Positions 1 to 12,110 of a stretch of 64,000 bases of DNA are shown here, one piece after another (the stretch's first letter is position 1; each line of letters starts with the position of its first letter). This DNA comes from Platycnemis pennipes (Eukaryota > Arthropoda > Insecta > Odonata > Platycnemididae): assembly GCA_933228895.1 (NCBI GenBank), contig OW121847.1, positions 125,654,350 through 125,718,349 on the forward strand, given 5' to 3'. The notes beneath the pieces are model-generated. The model made no database searches and was not told the DNA's origin. It saw only the letters and a program-made list of their open reading frames with translations. Position numbers and translations under genes: made by a program.

Positions 1-1255
1 GAATGGAGTTGATTACTAAGATTCCAGAATTAAAGGGGAAAAGATTTTATGCCTTTAATTAACCGTCAACTGAGGCTTAGAACAATTTTCTGGAAATTAA
101 TTAATTTTCAGGGCCATACTATTATGGCTACTTGCCAACCAGGGGTACTAAGAATATGTTTTCAAAACTTTCGGTTACCAATGTTAAATATCCCTCAAAT
201 ATTTTTAGAGTAGAAGAATAATACCAAAACTTTGCCTACGCAGAGGCTTTCTACACTGAATTTGAGCTCTCAATGATAAATATTATATTCAATACAAGTT
301 GTTTGTTAATTCCAGTATCTATACATCTATATAAGCCTGCAAATTATATCAAAATTCTGAGAAGAAAAAATCAAGAATTTGAGCTAAAAGGCAGAATGAC
401 AAACAAATAATATTTTGTTAACGGCATGCCATATGGAAACTACTAGGAAGAACAGCTTTTGTTTCAAATCTATGGTTGAATTTTAACACTTAACAAAAAT
501 AAATGTTCAATATTGATGTGATATTGGGACGTTTTATTATTTTATAATAGGAAAATGACTTTGTTTCACTTTGAAAGACTATATTTTATCCAGAATTCAG
601 AAGCAATGCAATCAACATAACAAATATCAATTTAAGGAAATTTACTGCAGATTATATCCACGACATTGTATTCAAAGCATGCGTAGGTTAAATGTGTGGA
701 TAACTTTCAATGCAGTGCCTCATATTCTTACCCTATAGGTGGGTATTCAGCTATTGCTCATAAAATTATTTTTTAATCCTAGCAATCTAAAAGAGTACAA
801 CATTTTAAATTTTAATGCGTTAGAATTGCAGTAAATATTTGACATCTGAGAAAATATTAAAAACACTATAAATGCAAATATGATGTAACAATATACGAAT
901 CCAGGATATAATCATATGGTTTGTCATCTTTAAAAAGGTTCCACTTAAATTGGGCAAAAAGTTAAATAATTTGGCCGCTTATTTATATGTATATAAGTCC
1001 ACTGAGTTCAATATTGGCCTCTCGTATTTCTTCTCCTCAACGAAGGCACACCAAAGGCAATCAAAGGACAAAAAATCGCAATAGCTAGCAAAATTTCTCT
1101 TTCGATGTCCTTGGTCCAGGGCAAAACTTCAAAAACTAATTAATGACGGACACATGTATCGATCTGAAAATGTAACTTCCGTTTCGACGGCTCACCCATT
1201 TGGTTCACAAGCAAAGCGCTTTCCAACATACGAAGGATTTGGGTAATATATCTCG
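1..1255. other. AT-rich intergenic DNA, nothing recognised
   Basis: This stretch is AT-rich with stops in all frames and no open frame of useful length. A TATA-like stretch lies near 985-1000, but nothing downstream supports a promoter call. No repeat family shared with the rest of the window was noticed. Confidence 0.6.
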
Positions 1256-1429
1256 ATGTTTAATAGCTCCTCACACCATATTTCACCCTGGTCACTTATC
1301 AATGTGACAGATGAACGCGCTCGCTGGGACCGCTTGAAACGCTCGCTAGCATTGCAGATGGAATTACCTTCAAAAAGTGTGATTAATGAAAAGAATTCTT
1401 TGGTTTCTCCCCGAGCGAATGGTCAAACG

Positions 1430-2330
1430 ACCGAGCCCACCACTAAATGTGGATCGCTCACACCGAACCCTGCCCCTTTTGACCCCTCCCCTATCCCTCC
1501 TCCATTTCAGCACCGTTCACTCCCCCCCCCCATCAACCCTCACGGCACCCTATCACACCATCTCACACGGACTCATTCCCCATCCCACTTCCTCTCCTCA
1601 CTTCCCACTAAAACCCTCCTCACGCCTCATAGCGCATGGTACTTTTTCAGGAAAAGTCGTTAGCAGGCTTCGCCGCCACCGGTCCCATCTATCGGAAATC
1701 TCTAAAAATTAAAGTTTCCTCTCTATTTCTCTCTCCCTTTTTTTCCTGTCTCTCCCGCCGGACTAGCCGGAGTTTAATATCGGACCTTAGGAGTCGCCCC
1801 ATTCAACGTGGCCTAGAAAACACCCACACAACTCCACCCTTTCCATCTCTTACATCTTTGGATCCAACTTCCTTCCCACCGTTCCCTTTCTCATCTACCA
1901 TTCCCCCCTCCCCCGATATTAGTCCTTTTAGTGCGAAACCACCCCTTCGCACATATCACTCCCCTCTCACACTCCCGCGGCTTCCCAAAACTCCCAAACA
2001 GAACACGTATCGTTAGCGCCATCTCTAATTGGCCTCGAAGCTTTGATCGTCCATTTCCTCGGTTCTATAAAGCGATCCCCAGCAGCCCCTGAGGACGTGG
2101 GTGCCCCCTGCCCCCCTTCCCACCCTTTTTCCCCGGCGCTAATCCCCCTTGAGCCGCCCCTCGATCACACTCGCTTCCGGTCCCGCCTCCTCCATTTACC
2201 GCCCAGTCCTTGGAAGTTCCCCTTCCCCCTGCTTCCTGCCGTCTTTCCTCTCGGACTAATACACCACTCACGCCCACGAAAACACCCACAGACTGAAACA
2301 CACATACCAGTGCCTATGGTAGTGCGATAT
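1430..2330. other. GC-rich, pyrimidine-biased island
   Basis: The + strand is dominated by C and T runs with frequent CpG, bounded on both sides by AT-rich DNA. Several overlapping open frames of 60-135 codons exist here, but they encode low-complexity Pro/Ser/His-rich strings in competing frames. That is what a stop-poor pyrimidine-rich sequence gives by chance. It could be a promoter-type CpG island, but no transcript evidence can be seen. Confidence 0.55.
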
Positions 2331-3506
2331 AGGGAGGTATCGACAGTGATACAAGATTTCCTCGAAATATCATAATATCACGCGATTGTGGTGTACATGC
2401 TGGTTTAAGGCCCATCTATCAATCCAGAGGTTGAGTGTTTGAATTCCGCAATTAACATGGGTGTTGTTTTTTGCTTCAAAATTATATTAAGATCTGTGGG
2501 TGCGATGTAATCACAGCATTGTAATGTGGTTTTTTGGGGGTTTCTCCACGATTACGTGGTCGCACACCAACGTTTCACCTCCACTACTGGAGGCCTCTTC
2601 AGTATTATGATTATCATTACCATGAAGATGCCTCCAGCAGCTGAGGGGAAACGTCGGTAGACAACTACGTATCCGCAGAGAAATCCCCAGCAACTTCATC
2701 ACTCAGAAGACATGGACCGCGAAAGTTTTAGTCAATTGACACAGTATTATAATCACCTTTGAATCATTAATACACTTATGACTGGTGGTGTGATATTAGA
2801 ATACTAGGAAAACCAATGTATCGCTTAGTAATGTGAATACGGCAGGAAGTTAAATGCTTTATCATGTAAAATGAGCTCAACCTCCGATTTCGTACAACTG
2901 TAAATGCTATTTAGATTTTTCATAATGGCATGCTACGACGTGGCCCAACTGCTAAGGATAAATCCCATCATTGGAGGTAATTTACGGCTAATCTTTATCC
3001 TTTGACGCGCACATCAGCCATGCCCTAGGGGGAATTCAATTTCAAACCCAACGCTTTTGGTTTGCCCTCCTTATTCTACAAGTTATGCTACCGCAGCTGA
3101 CTGGTAATTTATAATTGTTTGGTTTTTCTTGACACACTCGTTTGCATCCCAAACATCCGTGGAAGGTCGAGGAAGCCAGATCGACGACGTTTTGGCCTAC
3201 GGCCAAAGGCCACGAGGTTGAAATTCTGACTTGGATATCGCGTTTGTCTTGGGACTTGCTACCGTAGGATGGTGCATCGGAACAATAGCTGCTGAATTAA
3301 TCAGAAACTTAAGTATACTATTAATGGCACTCCGATCGGAAACCAAATACACTTGACATGTAATACGACTTTTTCACAGTGAAATGTGGCTATGGAGGTA
3401 AGAATGCAGTTTGATATACAAATTTATTTATTTAATGCATGACTTAGACGCTTTGATTGGAGATTTGGTGAAGACGAATCAAACTATACTTGATTTTATA
3501 TCAAAC
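2331..3506. other. AT-rich intergenic DNA with a small hairpin
   Basis: No coding signal was seen. A short hairpin with 7-bp arms (TTTGGCC / GGCCAAA) lies at 3191-3207. A weak box-B-like string on the minus strand near 3040 hints at a very old tRNA-derived repeat but is too degraded to call. Confidence 0.45.
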
Positions 3507-3510
3507 ATAT

Positions 3511-5101
3511 TGTGACGGAACGGGCTTGATTCTCCTTTGCCCGTTGACTCGCCGCAGTCCTTACGCCTTCGAGTACTGGAACCCTTACCTTTGCCTCGAC
3601 ACCTCGTCTCCTTCGGACTTTCCCGGGTGGGAAATTGTTTTGAGAAAAAGGAATATCGCGACCTTTGTCGCGTGTTTGAGAAGGGCGCCACCTCAAAACC
3701 GCGGCATCGGACCAGCTCAGCCAGCAAAGCAAGGACGATCCAAATTGTTCGAGGGTCGGGGGGACTTTAAGCCAGGGCGGACGGTAAAACAGTGAGAGCC
3801 GTATGACGTGAGCGCGGGAGAAATTACGCGAAGCGTAAGAATGAACATCTGCCTTTTTTTTACAATTAACACAAGCAACATTTATTCACTGAAATGAGCA
3901 TGAAAATGAACACAAAGGCACTCTACAGCTAGATAACACAGGTCTTAATGACTAATGAGGGATGAAGAGGTGAATGAATGGCGAGACATAAATGGAACGA
4001 AATTAACCACAATGAAATAATAACCCTGTAACACTTTGTCCAAATAAATGACCAAGCATGAAAACATAGAATAAAATAAACTACTAAATGGAAAGAATTA
4101 CACGCTCCTCGTCCTTTTATGAATACTAATGATGAGGACGGGAGTAAGTGATACAGAAATATGGTCCCGTAGGACTATGATCGTCCACTCTTGGGATCAG
4201 TTTGACTCTTCTCTTGACCTGAAGGGACTTTAACTCAGTTTGGATATCTCGTACACCACTTATTCTGGCGCACACGGGTTTCACAGTGGGGAAGCGTGAA
4301 TAAGAGGGTTGAAACCACTTAGGATTGGGGGAAATACGGGTGTGGCGATACTTATGTGTGAGCTGGTGTGGAGCTTGACGGCGAAATCCAGCGCGGAGAG
4401 ACTGCACCGTTGAGTTTTCGGTATGGTGGCGTGGAGAACGGAATTCAACAACTCCTGTTGAAATAATGCACCTTCCGACTGAAAGGAACTCGTCCAACCT
4501 TTGGTTCCGGGGATGCGGCGACCCGCTACCTTTTGCGGTCTGTCACCCTTATCTACCCGAAACCGCACCTCCTCTTTGGGGTGCCGGGATCGAGGTCCGC
4601 TGCGTCTGGTTCCTCTTCTGGGGCAGAACGCAGGAAAAACCGCTAGGGAATGACTTTATCAATTCCTCGCGGAAGTCGTGGTGATCTCCGACTCCAATTA
4701 TCGCCTCTCTCTCTGTCCACCCTCTCGCCTGGCTTCACCAGCACACCTTGAGCTTCTCTGCTCGACTTCCAATCACCAACTGCCAACTGATATCTCTCCC
4801 GACTCAACCGTCGGCGTCCTCCTTGTAACGCTCATCCCCATCACACGTGACTTCAATTCAAAAATCACCAATAGATTCACGGCTTACACTGCCCAATGAC
4901 CTGGGTAGACACATAAGTGGCGTGATCCTCACTCTCAAGTAATCCAATGCACTAGACAAAGGAACATTTTACCAGATATCCACGCAGAAAAAGGCAGGCG
5001 TTCATCTCGCTTACGTAACGGGGACCTGGCTTGGGACGCAAATGACCGGCGCGGGAGGCGCGACCAGGGAAAAACAAAGATAAGACGGCCAATCCGTCAC
5101 A
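3511..5101. mobile_element. Candidate solo LTR (TG...CA element with ATAT duplication)
   Basis: The segment begins TGTGACGGA and ends TCCGTCACA, a perfect 9-bp terminal inverted repeat with the TG/CA termini typical of LTRs. It is flanked on both sides by ATAT (3507-3510 and 5102-5105), which fits the 4-5 bp target duplication of Gypsy-type integrases. At 1.59 kb it would be a long LTR. It is moderately GC-rich and its short overlapping frames are unconvincing. No internal retrotransposon sequence or second LTR was found in the window, so a solo LTR left by recombination is the simplest reading. A non-autonomous element with short terminal repeats is the alternative. ATAT is a weak duplication in AT-rich DNA. 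Confidence 0.5.
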
Positions 5102-5300
5102 ATATATTTATTTGTCCAGATAATTTAGCACTGTGAAGTTCTCTCTCACAATTAGCTGAACTTAGGGATAAAAGTCCTCTCATACGATTAGCTGAAAGAA
5201 CTACACAGACATCCATACCAACATAGGTTAAAATCCCCGGGGTGGGACTCGAACCCACTCCTTTGAGTTTAACAAGCAAAAGATTTGCACCACCATCACC
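5102..5300 (-). repeat. tRNA-derived SINE (minus strand)
   Basis: Read on the minus strand, the head carries an A-box-like TGGTGATGGTGGTGC and a clear B box GGGTTCGAGTCCC followed by CACCCCGGGG, at tRNA-like spacing. The body contains two imperfect copies of a unit beginning CAGCTAAT. The AT-rich tail abuts the right end of the 3511-5101 element. The head does not fold into an obvious intact functional tRNA, so I call it a SINE rather than a tRNA gene. Confidence 0.55.
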
Positions 5301-5455
5301 AAGCTTCTCTCAGTTGATACATCAATTGTCAGTTAATAGATTTCCTACTGGAATGCAAAAGACATATAGATTTGCATATCTCGCCTACTTCTCGATTCTC
5401 GGCCAGCTCCGTATATACTCCGCCTTCCCACCACACACCAACGCACAAACCTCCC

Positions 5456-5515
5456 TGCCACACACCCTCGAGGTAGCTTGCAGGGTATGTCGTAGATATA
5501 GATAGATATAATACC
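5456..5515 (+). repeat. LINE 3' terminus, short fragment
   Basis: The string CTGCCACACACCCTCGAGGT, then AGCTTGCAGGGTAT and a GTAGATATAGATAG tail, matches the 3' end of the LINE relic at 49.2-49.86 kb and of the copy at 25.6 kb. Only the terminal part remains here, as expected for a strongly 5'-truncated non-LTR insertion. Confidence 0.6.
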
Positions 5516-5519
5516 CACC

Positions 5520-6330
5520 CAACAATCGCACCCCCCGCCAACTCGCCTCCCCACCTTCTCCTCCTCATTCCTCAGGGCGTTTCCTTCTTCCTTCCTCTGA
5601 CCACCAATTCCCCCGGGGGCTCTCGTCAGCCTCGCCTCCACCGCATCTTTCCGGGTTCCCCTTTCGCCTCCGTGACCGCGGTCTCTTTCCTCTCCCTCTC
5701 TTTCCGTAGCCCATCCCCCCTCATCGAGGGCACGGGTCGTTTGCGTCGTGATATCGCCGAAATCCACGGTACAGCGACCGAGTGGCCTCGTCGATTACCC
5801 CGAACGCCGCGCTCCCCTCTCCCTCTCTCGATCTTAATCCGTCTGAAAACCCCATTTCGCCTCTCCTTTGTCCCTCGCTGCCCCTGTTCCAATGGCCCTC
5901 AAGGCTGCCCAGCATCACCGACACAAGCCCGGTATCGCCTTTCCTTTTCCCCCTTCAAGCCCTCGCATATTCCCACCCCATGTCTTTGACCCACACCGCC
6001 CCATTCTCTCGGACCCTGCCCGTCCAAAAACCATACACCCTTCATCCAAAGTCTCTCGCGCTTACGCAAACTGCCTCTTCCTATCGTGCCACGAGGCATC
6101 ATACTCCTCTTCGGCCTTTTTAATCTATTCTTCTCCTCCACGTCCGGTGTCTCAATGGCCTCCATCTCCGACCGCCTAAAACTGGAGTGATATTGCCCAT
6201 CCAAGATCCAGTCCCTTTCCCGAGCCCTTATCTTCTCCTCAATTCCGCTTCAGAGCGCTTCCGCTGGCCAATTGCGCTGCCTTCCTGGCCGTTTTGTCTT
6301 CTCGGTAGTACCGATACCGCCGATTTTGTG
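5520..6330. other. GC-rich, pyrimidine-biased island
   Basis: A C/T-dominated, CpG-containing block. Frames of 67-140 codons on both strands are mutually overlapping and of low complexity (Pro/Ser on +, Arg/Gly/Glu on -). No conserved domain was recognised. Confidence 0.55.
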
Positions 6331-7539
6331 TGCTAGGAGCAAGCTTTTCTTACTGTCATTGAGTCTCGGTCTAATTTGAATCCGCTATACGTAAGCGAGC
6401 TCATATTTATCTACGCCAACTCACATCTCGGATCCTTACTATTATTCGGTATCCAGAACGAGGGCATTCCCCAGAATGTTTTCTTTGTATTCCTTCGTTT
6501 TAGATACCATCTAATAGTAATGATATAAACACGTTTCCCAATCTTCGTTCACCCGTATATTGCCTAAATATATATATTTTTACATTCATGATGCTACTTA
6601 CTGGGACATATAAATGCCAATACTTTGCAACAAGTTCTTATGTTCCATCTGAGCTCAGTAAACACCATAACTGGCCGTAAGGAAGGAATTAGGTAGGTAC
6701 TGTAAATACACCCCAATGGCACATTTTACATATAAGATAAGTAAATAAACTTCTCTCTCTCTCTCCCGGGTAGTTCTCGCCCGGAGATCCGAATGGGGGA
6801 CTATTTTACCTCCGGAATATTTTACTCTAGAGGGTTCCAACACGTCTTGATAAAAATAAAAGTAGATTAGCGGTGACTCTTGGGAATAATCATGAGGGGT
6901 GTCCCCTTACCTTCCACATTACAATACTACAGTATATGTTACCACCCAAGTAGCGAAATGAGTGTCGCTCTACCAATCACTGTGATCTCTGCCTTCACTC
7001 ATATGAAGAAGAGCTGCTGCCCTCTCCTCCGGGTGATGGAAAGCATAATTGAAGGATGTGAAAGAGAGGAATTACATCAATATGAGGAGTATGGCTAACA
7101 GAAAAATCGAGTGAAGAGCTGCATCATTCCAATCTTAGGATTGTTGACCTTGATGATGGTAAAATAAACTTCCGCACCAGCCTCAATATGGTGCTATGTA
7201 TGCTTATGTAGCGTCAGAGTAAATAATTATAAAGGAAAAAATCCAACCCCAGTGAATAGAACGAGCTTGGCACGTGTTTGCTCACGATTTTGCAAGTGTA
7301 ACAGGCTGAACGTTGTTTTGGCTCACAAAGAGAGACGAGAAGTATAGGAGTTTCCAGTATGTGCACATCGATTGATAATCACCATCACATAGCCCTTTTT
7401 TCCTTCAAGTATCCACATGCGCACTACTGGATCCGGGACACGTGTTCCTCACGTATTATCCTCTCGAAATGGCATAAATTAACCGGCTGAATTCTCCCTT
7501 CCGAGGGATAATGATGGCTCGCCTCTTCGACACTCGCGC
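6331..7539. other. Mixed intergenic DNA, nothing recognised
   Basis: No coding or repeat family signal was seen apart from a short TC dinucleotide run near 6752-6766. Small frames near 6880-7098 (+) lack any recognisable similarity. Confidence 0.5.
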
Positions 7540-8130
7540 AACCCACCAGGCAACCCCTCTCCTCACGCAACACACCCCCCATCCCTTCAGCATTCCTCTC
7601 TTCTCCCATTCTACCCCTCCTTGCCCTCCAGCCCTCCGCTTTCATCCCCTCTCTGCAGCCTCACTCCTACTCCAACTTGCTCTTCTCTCCGCACATCGAT
7701 GAGCAATCGCTTGAGGAAACTCTTCCGCCCTTTAGGGAGAGATCGTTTCCTCCCCCTATCTCTCTCCCTCTCCTTTATTGCCTCCCTCACCTCCATTCCT
7801 CTCCCCGGTTGCTTCTTCCTCTCCATCCTCCGCCCACTCCATCACCTTCCCCCGGAGGAGAAGAGAACGGAGGGAGGGAAAAGGAGAGAAAGAACGCGAG
7901 GGGGTGTATTGGCCTGTGAGAAGAGGGAGGATCTGGGGGTAAGGGCAAGAAAAAGGTTTTCTTCTTGGCTAGCTGATACCCTTCCAAAATAATCCAACCG
8001 AGACGGGGACATTATTTATTTCCCTTGCATTCTCGCTTCATCTTCCCCCCGGCCCCTCTTCTCTCCTTCTCTCCACCCCGGGACTTCTCACATTCCCCTC
8101 TAAATCCCCGATTTTGGCTCCCTGGAGCGG
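7540..8130. other. GC island with pyrimidine-to-purine switch
   Basis: The + strand is C/T-rich to about 7850, becomes G/A-rich to about 7960, then returns to C/T-rich. The switch near 7850 is abrupt. Open frames here are low-complexity on both strands. Confidence 0.5.
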
Positions 8131-9025
8131 AGTTTCTGCATCTCGCACGTACTTGCCGTCTTGGGAGACCTGGATACGTGTTTCTTGTGGCACATGAGCA
8201 TTTGGATCAAGTCAGCTCGGTGCACGGTTCTCGCGACCACTGTTTGGACGGGGGGAAATTAGTTCGCTTTATATCTTTTGCGTCCTGCGACGTGATCCTG
8301 GCTTAATTTTAAGCCATGAAATCTGTTCATGCCACAATATAGATGTGATCTCAAGGCCCGTACAACGTTGCACAACACGGTTCATGGAAATTTGTCCTCA
8401 AACACGAGTAGATTGTGAGAGAGGTGTTTCAGTCAAAATTCATTGAGACCTTGGCAAGAAATTATTCCATAGTGTTTGAGATGCTTCATCTCCATCAAAA
8501 CGTTGCAATTGCATTTCATGAGCAAATGCTGCAGCGTGATTTTTATTTTTCTTGCAGTATGTACATTTGTTTCGGAGACTTTAACAGTAATACGTGCATT
8601 AGTAAATTAACCGATAAAAATTAAGTTCATTCAGTAGTTTTGGCTAAAAAATTGATTACTTAGTGCTGATTTGCCATTAGCGCTTCTTTTCTCTGTCCGT
8701 TGTATTCTTGTAACAACAAATTAACGCTAAAATACTTTTTTCTGGTTGATTGAAACTACTATTCAACTAATGACTGTGGTTGGTTTTCCCCTATATTTCC
8801 TGGAAAAATAAACAGACTACTGTGCAGCACCTCATCCATGTGGATTACTTCCGGGATTCCAACATTGATGAAGACAAGAAATTCCATTGAAAAGATTTAA
8901 TTGTGAAACCTTATGTTTTAAACAAAGTGCTTGAATATCATTACCATGACTAAGTAAAACGTAACATTGTAATTCTCATAATATTGATCAGAATAATAAA
9001 TGTAGAAGTTGGCGCTGTAAATCAT

Positions 9026-9064
<39 letters not shown>

Positions 9065-11700
9065 AACTAATGTTTATAAGCATATACAATAACAATATAA
9101 TTATGTAAATATAAAAAAATGGACACGATGCCAACTAATTAACTATGCACATGTAATATCACACTCCAATTCCTCAAAATTTGAGTAACCCCATAGCTAA
9201 GGCTTAAATTAAACAAGAAAGAATTATTTAGCATGCCATTTTCGGTATCTTTTTGTAATTCGAAGTTTCCCTGAAAGTTAAAAGCCTGTCCTTTCGTTGA
9301 TATATATATTTTTATTCTCTTTGCGAATTTAAGTACTTATGTAAGGCATCAATAGCAATATTTTACTATTAGAGAAACAGTTGGACCACTGATTTAAAAA
9401 AATATAATACACGTGTTTCACAAATTACTAGGGCACACACATTTCACAATGTGAGATCACTTCCAAACAAATAAACTGCCTTGAAAATACTTTCATACAT
9501 GCTTCATAAGCTACCACTCCTGATACGGATAATGGATTAGAACTGAAATTGATAATCTTTAATTTTGCAGCAAAAAGGCAAATTTTTCGGAGAATTTCAG
9601 AATGAACTTGATTGAGACGGGGGTACGATAAGGTGAAAAAAAAACATGTTGGAAAGAAAATACATAATTTTTAGCGTAGTTTCCTTGTACTTTAAGATTA
9701 CCTGATTTCCTTGCATTACCAATTTCAAGCAAGAATATATTTCCAATTTGAATTTATGAAAAAAAACAAACTGTCTATTTGACCCTCACATCAAACATTT
9801 CATTTCCTATACAGTAAACGAACTCGCCCATTCCAATTAATATTGGAAAACATACCAAGGTAATTAACATAATCCGTTTTGGACCTCAGATTCTCCCTCT
9901 GAAATAAAATTTGGAAGTGTCTCCTTATCCAAACCGGTCAACTGGCTTCCTGATTCACGTATGCTCCAAAAGCTTATTCCACCGATTGTGGTTCCCAAGA
10001 TCCGAGAGTGGAAAGTCTTGGACTGACGCGACCTATTAAAGCCTGAAGCAGGTTGAATGTATTGATGAACTTGATTGCATCTTTAAGATGCTATTTGGAG
10101 AAAAAAAAGCCTTACATTAAAACTGTTGAGAAATAACAAAATAATAATCAATGAAATGCCACTTAAAATGGGGTGTATTTTACAGCACATACTAATGCCG
10201 ATATAAGAACAATATTGATCAATAAAGAGCACAGGCAACAGTAGTAGTGATTGGAGAAGACCTGAGACGTGACAGAGAGCTGAGTTCATCTGTACACAAT
10301 AACGTATTATCTTATTTGCAACTCGGTATGATCTAATTCTTGGGGAAGGAGGCTGAAGAGGAAAAATCCATTTGTACTTCCCTATTATGGAAAAAATATT
10401 TCGTATGCTTTTCGATTGCGAAGAAATTAGCATGAAATTTTCCCAACGCAGTTCTTATGTATGAGTTGCTATGTAGCGAAAATATTTACTTCTTCCTTGT
10501 TTCAAACCCGTGTCAACGGAATGAAAGCCACCAACCAGATCTACATAGTGGATCAAATGCTGTAGGTACTGTACGTGAGAGAGTGGATAATATTTCATTT
10601 TTTTTAGTTTTACCATTTTAAAATTTGATCATTGTTTTTAGAACAAACGGAATGGATGGATTGGTCCATACGAACTAACTTTTTCTCCCGTTTATATTAC
10701 ATCTGATGTCGATAATGCCAAAGGTGTATTATTTTTAAATTAACAAATACACAATTTTCCCATCGGTAACGGTAATACGATAAAAATTTATCATATCATA
10801 AATAAAGGTTATCAATACGTGTGATATTGAATATGGACTGACATTTTTTAAAACATTAAAATCTATACTTTCGTCTTCAACCTTGTAATTACTGTTATGT
10901 TTGCAGTGTAATGTGAATTAATTGTATATGAAGATACAATAACGTTTCAAAAGGTATTTTAGACGTTTAATAAAAGATAAAATAATATTTTATCTACCCA
11001 AATCACTACATGTATCCTGGTTGGGATTTTTAACATTTTGAATCATAAATGATGAATTTTCGACAGAGAATACGATCACCAGTCATCGTAAGAAAAAGAC
11101 TAATGTAAAGGATAAATGTAAATTTTTGATGCTGCTTACTAGTGAACACTTATGAGCAGATCAAGAAACATGAGTGTGTCTTGATGGAATGGGGGTAAAT
11201 AACGTAATTATGTCCAAGAATACTTACAACGGTCGCACAATACAAAAATTGCATTTAAAGTACATCACTTAATAGACAGAATATTTAAAACAGAGACAAG
11301 CCATTTTTCCTGCTTATTTTTAAGAAAATATTTTAACCTCAATACAGCAATTTAGATTCTTCGCCTTATAAATTTTATTCCAGAGGCGTTAGAAGCATTG
11401 GCATCGCAATTTGGAAATTCGCTACAATTTTCCAAGATTTCTTAGACGCAGGTGGGTATTTCGAGCACTTGACTGGTTGAAGACGGATGTGTGAGAGCAC
11501 GTGTTTAAATTTCCTCGGGGCGAATTCCATTTTCGCAGTAATTTCAGAGCGGGTACTTCCTAGCGAAGGCGCCAAAGGACATAAAATATGCGTGGTGCCC
11601 TCAAGAGGTCCCGGCAACCCTTGGGTGACGTGTACCAACGCTGCATGCACTCCATGTGCCTGTGCTTACCCTTGAATTTGCGGACGCGTGCTGAGAAGGG
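8131..11700. other. Long AT-rich intergenic block
   Basis: Strongly AT-rich, with one clear microsatellite listed separately. A 116-codon minus-strand frame at 10083-10433 is hydrophobic and unrecognised. It has no convincing splice or start context and is probably chance. Confidence 0.5.
9030..9062. repeat. (AT)n microsatellite
   Basis: About sixteen uninterrupted AT dinucleotides in an AT-rich setting. Confidence 0.95.
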
Positions 11701-12110
11701 ATGAGAGAGAGGAAGAATGTGTGTGTGTGCCTTTGAAGGCGGCGCTCCGGGTCACGGAGAATACTTCAGGGACTCGTTCCCGGAGGAGCCACTGGAAAAT
11801 TGCTCCATCCTCCCGCTAGATGTCTCTCCGTTTTCGCTCCCCATGCCTTCCTTTTCCCACTCAAGCCGACCTCCCCCATCCTCTCCCTTTCCCTCTCGCC
11901 ACACACAAAGACTCTCATCTCCTCTCCGATCAGAGAAATTTCCCGACGGACGACGAATTTCTCTTCTTCCGCCAGGCATATCTCAAAATTCAGGTTTTTG
12001 GGCAGCCCGTCGTCGTCCAAACATCACACGCGTGAATATCGAAATCTATCCCCAATACCCCGAACGTTTTTCTCCTCCCAGTTCTTCGCTCCCTAACCAT
12101 GTAGCGTTCC
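11700..12110. other. GC-rich, pyrimidine-biased island
   Basis: A C/T-rich block with CpG. Several overlapping frames of 70-134 codons compete on both strands, which argues against coding. A 104-codon + frame just downstream (12123-12437) has mixed composition but no recognised domain and no splice context. Confidence 0.45.
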
